From M3007 sp964539805 (GTDB lineage: Bacteria; Bacteroidota; Bacteroidia; Chitinophagales; Saprospiraceae): a stretch of 64,000 nt of DNA. Where the stretch lies: NCBI GenBank assembly GCA_964539805.1, contig CAZIKN010000005.1, positions 40,757 to 104,756 of the forward strand, read 5' to 3'. Position 1 is the first letter of the stretch, and each line of letters opens with the position of its first letter. The notes under the pieces are model-generated. The model had not been told where the DNA came from. It saw only the letters and a program-made list of their open reading frames with translations, and made no database searches. Positions 33,283 to 41,053 of this stretch are shown piece by piece. Made by a program: the position numbers and the translations under genes.

Positions 33283-34506
33283 ATGGAAAACCTATCTGCT
33301 TCGGCCATTCTTGTTTCGCTTTGCGGACTCATCGTTTTATCGTACTTTTTTAGTGTAATTCACCGTGTTACGCGCATTCCATCAGTTATTTTGCTGATGG
33401 GCACGGGCGTTGCACTTCGTTACCTGACCGATTCTACGGGTAGCACCGTGGCTGTACCGGGCGGGCTGGTAGAGGTGCTGGGTACTGTGGGCCTCATTAT
33501 GATCGTGTTGGAGGCAGGGTTAGACCTTGAATTTTCAAGGGAAAAATTGGTCTTGATCCGTCGGGCATTTTTATCTGCTGTTATTATTTTGCTGGTTTCT
33601 ACTTTAGGTGTTGCAGCACTTATCAAATGGTGGATTGCGGAGGCTCCCATCAGGAATTGCCTGGTTTATGCCATAGCCCTGAGTGTTATCAGCAGTACCA
33701 TAGTGCTAAGCAGCGTGGCGCACTTAAGCGAGTCAAAGCGGGAGTTTTTGGTGTATGAGGCCTCATTTTCTGATGTGCTGGGCATCATGTCCTTTAATTT
33801 TTTGGCAGATAGCGAAACATTTGATTTTCAGTCGTTTGTATGGTTTGGAAGCAGTATTGTGGTGGCATTGGTATTGTCCGTACTGCTTTGTTTTGGCCTG
33901 ATGCTGCTTTTGGTCAAAAGCCGCGTGAACGTGAAGTTTTTTCTGCTTTTTGCGGTATTGGTCATTGTGTATGTGGGCGGCAAGATGATGCACTTGCCCG
34001 CCCTGCTTACTATTTTGATGTTTGGCTTGGTCGTAAACAATTGGGAACTGATCCGTTTGGATTTGCTGAAAAACAAGTTTTCGGATGAAGTGGTCAATCA
34101 CATTGCCACATTTCTAAAATCCATCACAGCGGAATCGGCATTCCTGATCCGCACTTTTTTCTTCGTAATTTTTGGATATGGTATCCATTTGGGCTTTATA
34201 AGCAATCAGGACGTGCTTATTTTAGGCGCATCCATTGTCGGCATGTTTATCTTATTGCGGTTTATTTATCTTCGTATTTTGAACAAATACAATTTATTCC
34301 CGGAAATATTTTATGTGCCACGCGGTCTTATCACGGTATTGTTGTTTTACAAAATACCTGACGCACTGCGCATCTTGCGTTTTGATGAAGGCGTGCTTTT
34401 TTTCGTGATTTTGTGCAGCAGCGTGGTCATGATGCTGGGCACCATGTTTTATCGTGAAAAACCACTTATTGAGGTCAGAGGAAGTATGGAAGATTTAGGA
34501 GTGTAA
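33283..34506 (+). CDS. Cation:proton antiporter (CPA superfamily)
   Basis: A 407-residue inner-membrane protein with about 12 hydrophobic segments. Visible family features are VTRIPSVILLMGTGVALRY, LIMIVLEAGLDLEFSRE, ALSVISSTIVLSSVAHLSESKREFLVYEASFSDVLGI (including the conserved acidic stretch) and LPALLTILMFGLVVNNW. There is no C-terminal TrkA domain. It probably exchanges Na+ or K+ for protons; which ion is not readable. It follows the PD40 gene by 18 bases but has a promoter of its own. Confidence 0.9.
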   Translation: MENLSASAILVSLCGLIVLSYFFSVIHRVTRIPSVILLMGTGVALRYLTDSTGSTVAVPGGLVEVLGTVGLIMIVLEAGLDLEFSREKLVLIRRAFLSAVIILLVSTLGVAALIKWWIAEAPIRNCLVYAIALSVISSTIVLSSVAHLSESKREFLVYEASFSDVLGIMSFNFLADSETFDFQSFVWFGSSIVVALVLSVLLCFGLMLLLVKSRVNVKFFLLFAVLVIVYVGGKMMHLPALLTILMFGLVVNNWELIRLDLLKNKFSDEVVNHIATFLKSITAESAFLIRTFFFVIFGYGIHLGFISNQDVLILGASIVGMFILLRFIYLRILNKYNLFPEIFYVPRGLITVLLFYKIPDALRILRFDEGVLFFVILCSSVVMMLGTMFYREKPLIEVRGSMEDLGV

Positions 34507-34543
34507 AACAAACCATTTTGCCTCTTCGAACGCCAATATGGCC

Positions 34544-35782
34544 ATGAAACGTTTTTTTCTTTTTCCCTTACTCTTGCTCTTTTTTTGGGGCTGCCAAAAA
34601 GCCACTTTTGAATACGCCGTAATTTGCGAGTTTCCGCCTGTGTTTAGTCGCGAAGGCGGTACTACCTTAGTCATCACGGATGATCAGGGCGATATCGCGG
34701 GGCATTTCCCAATAAGTACCAGCAGCACAAGTTTCAACCAAAAATTCACCTTTAAGGCGCGCAATGCCTCCGAGAAGTTCGGGTTGCACCTCATATCAGA
34801 GGCCTCTGTATTTAGTTCGGATAATTATTTTAGCATTTATTCCCATTGTGGGGTACCCAACGGTGCTTCTGTCACCTTGAATCCTGAGAATTTTGCCTCC
34901 TTCAGGCCACGTACTTTTCGTTTGATCCCGGTTTTGATAAGTGGCATCACTTCGTTGGATTCCTTTTTAGTATTCAACCAACCTTATTATTTCGAAGAAC
35001 CCAAAAAAGGTGTATTGTTCACCGACATATTTGTACAAACCAGCCAAACGCAAGTCATTCGCATTTTTGCCAATGGAGAAAAAGAGGAGCGTACATTGTG
35101 GCTTCGGGAGTCAATGACTTCTACTGACACGGTACGCGTTAATTTCAACGATCTTAATATCGGATATAATGTGTCCAATATTGACATTCAGTTTCCTGCT
35201 GACCTCACTTATTATTCGGCCAGCGTGGATATGGTTTCCCCGGATTTTAAAGATTTTATTCGCTTAGCAATAACCAATAGAAATCCCGAAGCTTCGCGCA
35301 AATTATCAGTAGCAAAACCCAATATCATACCCAATGATTGGTTGGTTTACGTCAATTTTTCGGATAACTATTCCAGTTCAGAGCAGCTTTTCAAACCCGG
35401 TGAACCATTGATCATAACTCGCCCAACGGATTTTGGCATCATATCGGCTGCCACTGAGCCGGGTCAATCTATTTCGGTCAAAACAAGCGGCGAGGTGGAT
35501 TTGATAAGGGCGACCACCTATTTGACATCCCCTGATGGTCAACGGGTAAATTGGTCTATAGATGGGGACACAGAAACCTTCAAATACCTTGAACTGCCTG
35601 AATTGAAACGCTTTTTGCCCAATACAGACCTGTATGACCAGGCATTTAAGGATTTTAACGTTAGCCTTTTTAATATAAATGGCTTTGATTATGAACAGGT
35701 TCGCCGCGGCTTCCCCTGGCGCTCCGGTGAGATTTACCCTGCTGGAAGAAGCAATCTGAGGATAATCCGCAAAGTCTATTAA
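34544..35782 (+). CDS. Lipoprotein of unknown function
   Basis: A 412-residue lipoprotein: MKRFFLFPLLLLFFWGC puts the lipidated Cys at 17. The mature part looks all-beta (TTLVITDDQGDIAGHFPIS, VDMVSPDFKDFIRLAITNR), with a carboxypeptidase-like or Ig-like early strand pattern. I do not recognise a family. The start at 34544 is preferred; another ATG stands two codons earlier. Its stop is two bases before the next gene's ATG, so the two lipoproteins are almost certainly co-translated partners. Confidence 0.65.
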   Translation: MKRFFLFPLLLLFFWGCQKATFEYAVICEFPPVFSREGGTTLVITDDQGDIAGHFPISTSSTSFNQKFTFKARNASEKFGLHLISEASVFSSDNYFSIYSHCGVPNGASVTLNPENFASFRPRTFRLIPVLISGITSLDSFLVFNQPYYFEEPKKGVLFTDIFVQTSQTQVIRIFANGEKEERTLWLRESMTSTDTVRVNFNDLNIGYNVSNIDIQFPADLTYYSASVDMVSPDFKDFIRLAITNRNPEASRKLSVAKPNIIPNDWLVYVNFSDNYSSSEQLFKPGEPLIITRPTDFGIISAATEPGQSISVKTSGEVDLIRATTYLTSPDGQRVNWSIDGDTETFKYLELPELKRFLPNTDLYDQAFKDFNVSLFNINGFDYEQVRRGFPWRSGEIYPAGRSNLRIIRKVY

Positions 35783-35784
35783 GC

Positions 35785-36825
35785 ATGCGGTATCTGGCCC
35801 CTGGTATTTTGATGCTTTCCCTGCTGTGCTGTACAAGTCGCCATGGGTCTCAGCCACCCGAATTGGCCTTTTATCATTGGAAAAACAGCTTCGCGCCCAC
35901 ATTTTTTGAGCGCAATGTATTGGATTCCCTGTCTTGTAAAACTTTGTTTATCAAAGTATTGGATATTGGAAAGGACGCGCGCGATGGATCACCTGTGCCC
36001 TACTCCCGAACCTTAGTAAAAGACAGCACAGTCCTGCGGGGCCGCCAGATCATACAATGCTGTTTTATCACTAATGAGGTGTTTTCGGGAGCTGATGCTG
36101 CGCGTATTGACCTGCTGGCCCGCCGCCTCTCCGAGCCTTCCGTTTGGCCGTTTTGGCATCATCCCGGGGCTAATGAAATTCAGTTTGATTGTGATTGGAC
36201 CGGTTCTACCCGCGAGGCGTTTTTTGATTTTTTGCGCCAAATGCGCTCGCTTCTCCCCTCAAAATTTCGCATCAGCGCTACCATACGTCTTCATCAGTAC
36301 AAATTTCCCCAAAAAACGGGCGTTCCGCCCGTGGAGCGCGGCACCCTGATGTTGTACAATACGGGTGATATTGAACACCCTTATACCCAAAATTCCATTT
36401 TTGATGCCGAGGATGCCAAACGCTATCTTCAAGGTGCGCCCAAGACCTATTCTTTGCCCTTGGACGTGGCGCTTCCCATTTTTAGCTGGGGTATTGTGTA
36501 CCGCGAAGGGCATTTTTGGAAAATCATCAATGGACTTCAAAAAAATGCTCTATCTGACACTCTTCGATTTATAAAAAATATTGAAAATCAATGGATTGTG
36601 CGTAAAGAAACTTTTGAAGCGGGCTATTTTTTACGCCCTGATGATGCGATCCGATTAGAGCAGATTAGCCCCGAAACCTTGCGCGAGGCAGCCCGCTTGG
36701 CCCGCGCGTGCTCGCTCGCGCCTGACGCCCGCATGGTGCTTTTTCATTTGGATAGTGCCCAAATTCGTCCCTACAATACTCGTTTTTTGAACACCCTGGT
36801 ATCAGAAAGCCCCCCAGAACAATAG
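35785..36825 (+). CDS. Lipoprotein with a possible TIM-barrel fold (DUF3142-like)
   Basis: A 346-residue lipoprotein (MRYLAPGILMLSLLCC, lipidated Cys at 15 or 16). The core reads NEIQFDCDWTGSTREAFFDF, then LRQMRSLLPSKFRISATIRL and GTLMLYNTGDIEHPYTQNSI, then LPLDVALPIFSWGIVY; this order of beta-strand and helix with an Asp pair resembles DUF3142 and glycoside-hydrolase-like barrels. That resemblance is from memory and weak. It begins two bases after the preceding lipoprotein and ends with no spacer against the converging CDF gene. Confidence 0.62.
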   Translation: MRYLAPGILMLSLLCCTSRHGSQPPELAFYHWKNSFAPTFFERNVLDSLSCKTLFIKVLDIGKDARDGSPVPYSRTLVKDSTVLRGRQIIQCCFITNEVFSGADAARIDLLARRLSEPSVWPFWHHPGANEIQFDCDWTGSTREAFFDFLRQMRSLLPSKFRISATIRLHQYKFPQKTGVPPVERGTLMLYNTGDIEHPYTQNSIFDAEDAKRYLQGAPKTYSLPLDVALPIFSWGIVYREGHFWKIINGLQKNALSDTLRFIKNIENQWIVRKETFEAGYFLRPDDAIRLEQISPETLREAARLARACSLAPDARMVLFHLDSAQIRPYNTRFLNTLVSESPPEQ

Positions 36826-37692
36826 TTAATCGGGTTCAATGTGGATCAATAAATGCTCTATCTGGGGCATTTTTCCCCTAATGGTATCCTTGAGCCGATG
36901 GGCTATTTCGTGGCCTTCTTTTACCGTCAGCATAGCGTTTACCCTTGCGTGAAGGTCAACATTGTACTTAAGACCTATTTTTCGAATAAAGCATTTTTCG
37001 GTATTGGATACACCCTCCACGGTTTGGGCAATGGTCCTTATTTCTTCAATCAGGTCATCATAAACATGTTCGTCCATGATTTCGCCCAATGCGGGGCGAA
37101 AGATCAGGTAACTGTTATAAAGAATAAAAAAAGAGGCAAAAAGGGCTGCCCAATCATCGGCAGATTCATAACCCTTACCCATGAACAAGGCGATGGAAAT
37201 GCCCACAAAAGCGGCCACTGAAGTGATGGCATCACTGCGGTGGTGCCAGGCATCGGCTTTTAAGGAAGAGCTGTTGGTCTCCTTACTTTTTTTAAGGACT
37301 AATTGAAAAGAAACCTCTTTCCAAATGATGATAGCCCCCAATACGATCAGGGTCCAGGGCGCGGGCAGTTCATGTGGGGTACCTATATTCTGGATGCTTT
37401 CATGTGCGATGACCACAGCGGACATGATCAAAAAACCGACTACCATAAAAGTAATCAGGGGCTCTATCCTGCCGTGCCCGTACGGATGGTTTTTGTCCGC
37501 AGGCCGGCTGGCATATTTTAGCCCGAACAGCACCAACAGGGAAGCGAGCACGTCGGCGGTGGATTCAATGGCATCTGCAATAAGCGCGTAGGAATGGCCA
37601 AAATAGCCAGCGAGGGCTTTGCCCAAGGCCAAAGCGGCATTGCCTGCTATGCTAAAATAAGTGGTTTTGATAGCAGTTTGCTCGTTGGACAT
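36826..37692 (-). CDS. Cation diffusion facilitator family transporter
   Basis: A 288-residue inner-membrane metal/proton antiporter. Metal-site and family motifs are visible: ALIADAIESTADVLASL (helix 2), HPYGHGRIEPL, AWHHRSDAITSVAAFVGI (helix 5), and a C-terminal cytoplasmic domain with YNVDLHARVNAMLTVKEGHEIAHRL. Helix 2 reads ADAIEST where zinc transporters often have HxxxD, so the metal may be iron, manganese or other divalent ions rather than zinc. Its stop abuts the stop of the converging lipoprotein gene without any spacer. Confidence 0.92.
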   Translation of the reverse strand: MSNEQTAIKTTYFSIAGNAALALGKALAGYFGHSYALIADAIESTADVLASLLVLFGLKYASRPADKNHPYGHGRIEPLITFMVVGFLIMSAVVIAHESIQNIGTPHELPAPWTLIVLGAIIIWKEVSFQLVLKKSKETNSSSLKADAWHHRSDAITSVAAFVGISIALFMGKGYESADDWAALFASFFILYNSYLIFRPALGEIMDEHVYDDLIEEIRTIAQTVEGVSNTEKCFIRKIGLKYNVDLHARVNAMLTVKEGHEIAHRLKDTIRGKMPQIEHLLIHIEPD

Positions 37693-37803
37693 ATTCTTAG
37701 GGTAAAAACGATACTTAGGCCGCTAAGGTAAGCCTAAATGTATATTGGGCGTACAGGACGGGAGCAGATGTTTTATGGTGTGCCGATGACCAATGCTCTT
37801 TTG

Positions 37804-37811
37804 TACCTTTG
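37804..37811 (+). promoter_or_regulatory. -7 box directly before the flippase GTG start
   Basis: TACCTTTG matches TAnnTTTG and ends four bases before the GTG at 37816. The implied transcription start (about 37815) would give a leaderless mRNA. A -33 TTG at the usual distance is not obvious. Confidence 0.5.
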
Positions 37812-37815
37812 CCCT

Positions 37816-39264
37816 GTGAACCGTGAATTTATCCTGAACCTGTTGTTCTTGTTGTGCATCAACCTGCTCATCAAGCCCGCGTTTATTTTTGGTATTGACC
37901 TGAATGTACAAAACCGAGTTGGGCAGGATTACGGCCTTTATTTCGCTCTAATGAACCTGACCTATATCTTCCAGATTTTTAATGATTTCGGGCTGCAAAA
38001 CTTCAACAATCGGCATATCAGCCGCCACCCACAGCTATTGCCCAAATATTTCCCCAATCTGCTGGCAATTAAGTTCTTGCTGAGCGGATTGTACATAGGG
38101 CTTAGCCTGGTGGCGGCCTTGAGTATGGGCTATGGACAGCGAGAACTGGCGCTCCTGCTGTTGCTGTTGGCCAATCAGGTTTTGGTGCAGATCATCTTCT
38201 TTTTGCGTTCCAATATCAGTGGGCTGGGCTATTATCGCTTAGACAGTGTGCTGTCCGCCTTAGACAAATTGCTCATGCTATTTACCTGTGGAGCCTTGCT
38301 ATGGTTTTGGCCGCGACACTTGAGCATAGAGGCATTTGCGCTGGCACAAATGTTGGCACTTTTGCTAACGACCCTGATTGCTTTTATGCTTCTGCGTTCA
38401 AAAATTAAGTTTGGCATTCGTCCAAGCTGGGCATCTAACTGGCGGGCTGGTTATCCTGTGCTGGTTGTGCTGTTTCGCAAGAGCGCGCCTTTTGCCTTAG
38501 TTGTCTTCCTGATGTATGCTTACACGCGCTTGGATGGGGTGTTGCTGGAGCGCATGTCGGGGCCTGCCCATGCTGAAGTGTATGCAGGGGCCTACAGGCT
38601 TTTGGATGCCTGCAATATGTTTGGCTACCTGTTTGCATCCTTACTGTTGCCCATGTTTGCACGCATAGAAAAGCAGAACGATCCAGTTCGGCCTTTGGTC
38701 TCCCTGAGTTTTAAATTGATCTGGACGGGTAGTGTCAGCTTGGCTGCGGCCATCTTTTTTGCACGTGCTGATTTGGTTCGGTTGATGATGCCGGATCATG
38801 CCACGGCCTATCGGTGGGATACGCTTGGTGTATTGATCTGGGCCTTTGTGCCTGTTTGTACCACCTACATTTTCAGCACCTTGCTTACGGCGCATGAGCG
38901 TTTGGCCGTTATGAACCGATACTTTATCGCGGGAATTGTGTTGGATTTTGCACTGAACCTGTGGCTGATTCCCTTTTATCAGGCATTTGGGGCGGCGATT
39001 GCTGCTTTGTGTACCCAAAGTTTTATTGCCGCCGCCATGGTTTGGCTGAGCCTGCGCCATTTTGACCTAAAACCCCAAAAAGAAGGGTGGTTGCGCTTGC
39101 TGGGGTTTACCGCAGCTGTCCTTATGGTGGATTGGCTTATTTTTGAAAAATTAGCTTTGGATTGGAAGCTTAAGTTTATCATGGCTTTGATCACAGGGCT
39201 TGTGGCGTTGTTGCTGTTCAGGCTGTTGGATTGGCGCAAGGCCAGTGCCACGTTCGGCAAGTGA
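37816..39264 (+). CDS. Polysaccharide/lipid-linked sugar flippase (Wzx/MATE-like)
   Basis: A 482-residue membrane protein with 12-14 hydrophobic segments, of the oligosaccharide-flippase type; it begins (V/M)NREFILNLLFLLCINLLIKP and continues with DYGLYFALMNLTYIFQIFNDFGLQN. Such proteins move lipid-linked sugar units across the inner membrane. The frame is open upstream to ATGs at 37738 and 37786, but a -7 box at 37804-37811 lies inside that extension and the typical N-terminus starts at the GTG at 37816. No glycosyltransferase genes are adjacent. Confidence 0.85.
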   Translation: MNREFILNLLFLLCINLLIKPAFIFGIDLNVQNRVGQDYGLYFALMNLTYIFQIFNDFGLQNFNNRHISRHPQLLPKYFPNLLAIKFLLSGLYIGLSLVAALSMGYGQRELALLLLLLANQVLVQIIFFLRSNISGLGYYRLDSVLSALDKLLMLFTCGALLWFWPRHLSIEAFALAQMLALLLTTLIAFMLLRSKIKFGIRPSWASNWRAGYPVLVVLFRKSAPFALVVFLMYAYTRLDGVLLERMSGPAHAEVYAGAYRLLDACNMFGYLFASLLLPMFARIEKQNDPVRPLVSLSFKLIWTGSVSLAAAIFFARADLVRLMMPDHATAYRWDTLGVLIWAFVPVCTTYIFSTLLTAHERLAVMNRYFIAGIVLDFALNLWLIPFYQAFGAAIAALCTQSFIAAAMVWLSLRHFDLKPQKEGWLRLLGFTAAVLMVDWLIFEKLALDWKLKFIMALITGLVALLLFRLLDWRKASATFGK

Positions 39265-39373
39265 CCCACCACCAATCTGAGTGGCCGCTTTTCGTTGTTC
39301 ATCGGTTAAAATGTCCGCATTTCGCCCTCCTCGCGCCAAAATCAAGAAAATCTGTTCACTTTATTGACCAGCC

Positions 39374-39440
39374 GTTCGCGTCTTTCAATCTTTAAAAATC
39401 AGGCACCTCAATCCTGCCAATCTTCAAAACCACTTAAATC
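39374..39440. repeat. Dispersed repeat family C, copy 2
   Basis: The segment (GTTCGCGTCTTTCAATCTTT ... AATCCTGCCAATCTTCAAAA ... CACTTAAATCC) aligns with copies at 15123 and 57671, lacking their first 15 or so bases. It is in the 301-base convergent gap between the flippase gene and sucD, together with two hairpins. Confidence 0.7.
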
Positions 39441-39464
39441 CGGGGGATACTTGACCCACAAACA

Positions 39465-39498
39465 CCATGAGCCGCCCTTACAACAGAGCGGCTCATGG
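39465..39498. terminator. Hairpin in the flippase/sucD convergent gap
   Basis: CCATGAGCCGC (39465-39475) and GCGGCTCATGG (39488-39498) pair perfectly over 11 bp with a 12-base loop. No T-run follows on either strand, so it may stop or stabilise mRNA ends rather than terminate alone. Confidence 0.5.
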
Positions 39499-39502
39499 AA
39501 TA

Positions 39503-39542
39503 TAAAAGACTTGTTGCGGTGGTCTCGCACCGCAACAAGTCT
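39503..39542 (-). terminator. Intrinsic terminator after sucD
   Basis: AGACTTGTTGCGGTG (39507-39521) and CACCGCAACAAGTCT (39528-39542) form a perfect 15-bp stem with a 6-base loop. On the minus strand it is followed by TTTTATATT, and it lies 24 bases past the sucD stop. Confidence 0.82.
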
Positions 39543-39565
39543 AAAAAACGCTTTTTAAGGACAAT

Positions 39566-40441
39566 TTATCTCCCCAAAACCCGCTTCATGGTTGCGCCAA
39601 TTTGCGCGGGCGAATCCACGACATGGATGCCGTTTTCGGCCATGATCTGCATTTTGGCAGCTGCTGTATCATCTGCACCACCTACAATGGCACCGGCATG
39701 GCCCATTTTACGGCCTTTAGGGGCAGTTTGGCCGGCGATAAAGCCTACAACGGGCTTTTTATTGCCATTGGCCCTGATCCAACGGGCGGCTTCGGCCTCA
39801 AGGCCACCGCCGATTTCGCCGATCATCACGATGGCTTCTGTTTCAGGATCGTTCATAAACAGTTCTATGGCTTCTCGGGTGGTAGTACCAATGATAGGGT
39901 CACCGCCAATACCAATGGCCGTTGAGATCCCGAGGCCTGCTTTGGCAATCTGATCGGCTGCTTCGTAGGTCAGGGTGCCCGATTTGGACACCAAGCCTAT
40001 GCTACCGCGCTTGAACACAAAACCCGGCATAATGCCCACCTTGGCCTCATCTGGCGTGATAACACCCGGGCAATTGGGGCCAATAAGACGGCAACCTTTA
40101 TCCGAAATATAGGCTTTGGCGCGCACCATGTCCTGCACTGGAATACCTTCAGTGATGGCCACAATAACTTTTATACCTGCTGCTGCAGCTTCAATGATGG
40201 CATCAGCCGCAAATGCAGGTGGCACAAAGATAATAGTGGTATCTGCACCTGCCTGCTTTACCGCATCTTCAACGGTATTGAACACCGGGCGATCCAAGTG
40301 CGTTTGGCCGCCTTTGCCGGGTGTTACGCCACCTATAACATTGGTGCCATAGGCAATCATTTGTTCGGCGTGAAAAGTGCCTTCTTTTCCGGTAAAACCC
40401 TGTACAATGATTTTCGAGTGTTTATTGACTAATACAGACAT
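39566..40441 (-). CDS. sucD: Succinyl-CoA synthetase alpha subunit
   Basis: A 291-residue subunit of the TCA-cycle enzyme that makes ATP or GTP from succinyl-CoA. It has the CoA-binding Rossmann start (KIIVQGFTGKEGTFHAEQMI), the signature RLIGPNCPGVITPDEAKVGIMPG, and the phosphorylated histidine H248 in GRKMGHAGAI. Length and motifs are normal. The beta subunit gene sucC is not in the window, as is common in Bacteroidota where the two are unlinked. The short leader contains a 14-base tandem repeat. Confidence 0.96.
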   Translation of the reverse strand: MSVLVNKHSKIIVQGFTGKEGTFHAEQMIAYGTNVIGGVTPGKGGQTHLDRPVFNTVEDAVKQAGADTTIIFVPPAFAADAIIEAAAAGIKVIVAITEGIPVQDMVRAKAYISDKGCRLIGPNCPGVITPDEAKVGIMPGFVFKRGSIGLVSKSGTLTYEAADQIAKAGLGISTAIGIGGDPIIGTTTREAIELFMNDPETEAIVMIGEIGGGLEAEAARWIRANGNKKPVVGFIAGQTAPKGRKMGHAGAIVGGADDTAAAKMQIMAENGIHVVDSPAQIGATMKRVLGR

Positions 40442-40448
40442 TTATAGT

Positions 40449-40490
40449 GATGAATGATGAGTGATAAATGATGAGTGATGAATGATGAGT
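40449..40490. repeat. Three tandem 14-base units before sucD
   Basis: GATGAATGATGAGT, GATAAATGATGAGT and GATGAATGATGAGT stand head to tail, differing by one base. They fill most of the 63 bases between the end of the divIC-like gene and the sucD start, so they would be in the sucD leader if the genes are co-transcribed. Confidence 0.8.
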
Positions 40491-40504
40491 GGTCAGATAA
40501 GGTA

Positions 40505-40831
40505 TTATCGTCCGCTTTCGTGTGGTGAGCGGATGATGAAAACATCTTCATTGGCGCGTTTCATAAAGTAATGTTCGCGGGCGAACCGTTCTTTGGTGAC
40601 TTCAAAATCCTCCGCCTCGTCACGCGCCTCTTTTATTTTGTCCTTGTAATATTCCTTGTCTGCTTCCAATTGTTTTTCGGCACGGCTGAGCCGCCATTGG
40701 GTCCACAGGCTGTTGCGATCCATAAACACCATGATAAAGAAAAAAACCACCAATGTCAGGTAATAGCGGTTTTGCAGTGGTGCGGGCAGGCGGTTCCAGA
40801 GGGCCTGCCAGGGATTTGCGGGTAAAGCCAT
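40505..40831 (-). CDS. FtsB/DivIC-type septum formation protein
   Basis: A 108-residue single-pass membrane protein: a short cytoplasmic start, one helix (YYLTLVVFFFIMVFM, about 23-37), then a periplasmic coiled coil (SRAEKQLEADKEYYKDKIKEARDEAE) and the motif FAREHYFMKRANEDVFII, which is the usual end of the FtsB/DivIC domain. These proteins join FtsL in the divisome. It probably shares a transcript with sucD downstream; this is a packing arrangement rather than a known functional pair. Confidence 0.88.
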   Translation of the reverse strand: MALPANPWQALWNRLPAPLQNRYYLTLVVFFFIMVFMDRNSLWTQWRLSRAEKQLEADKEYYKDKIKEARDEAEDFEVTKERFAREHYFMKRANEDVFIIRSPHESGR

Positions 40832-40910
40832 AAGCAGATGTCGAAATGGCAGAACTTGGCATTACATGGTGAAAAACCAAGTTCAAAAGGTCAAACATTC
40901 TTTTCAGCCG

Positions 40911-40918
40911 CGAAAGTA
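40911..40918 (-). promoter_or_regulatory. Possible promoter of the divIC-like gene
   Basis: The minus strand reads TACTTTCG here, one base from TAnnTTTG, about 80 bases before the start codon. The -33 element is not clear. Confidence 0.35.
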
Positions 40919-41010
40919 GTATGATTGTGTGGAAGTTTTGAGGAAAAGGGGAATCTTTATTATTCATCAATGGAATGGATAATCTTTTCAGGTGCCTATA
41001 GTACTTTTTT

Positions 41011-41018
41011 TATATTTG
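41011..41018 (+). promoter_or_regulatory. -7 box of the SNF2 gene
   Basis: TATATTTG is an exact TAnnTTTG match 35 bases before the ATG at 41054; the -33 position is T-rich but has no exact TTG. Confidence 0.45.
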
Positions 41019-41053
41019 TGCTTTCGTTCAAAACCTATCCCCTTTTCCCCTTT

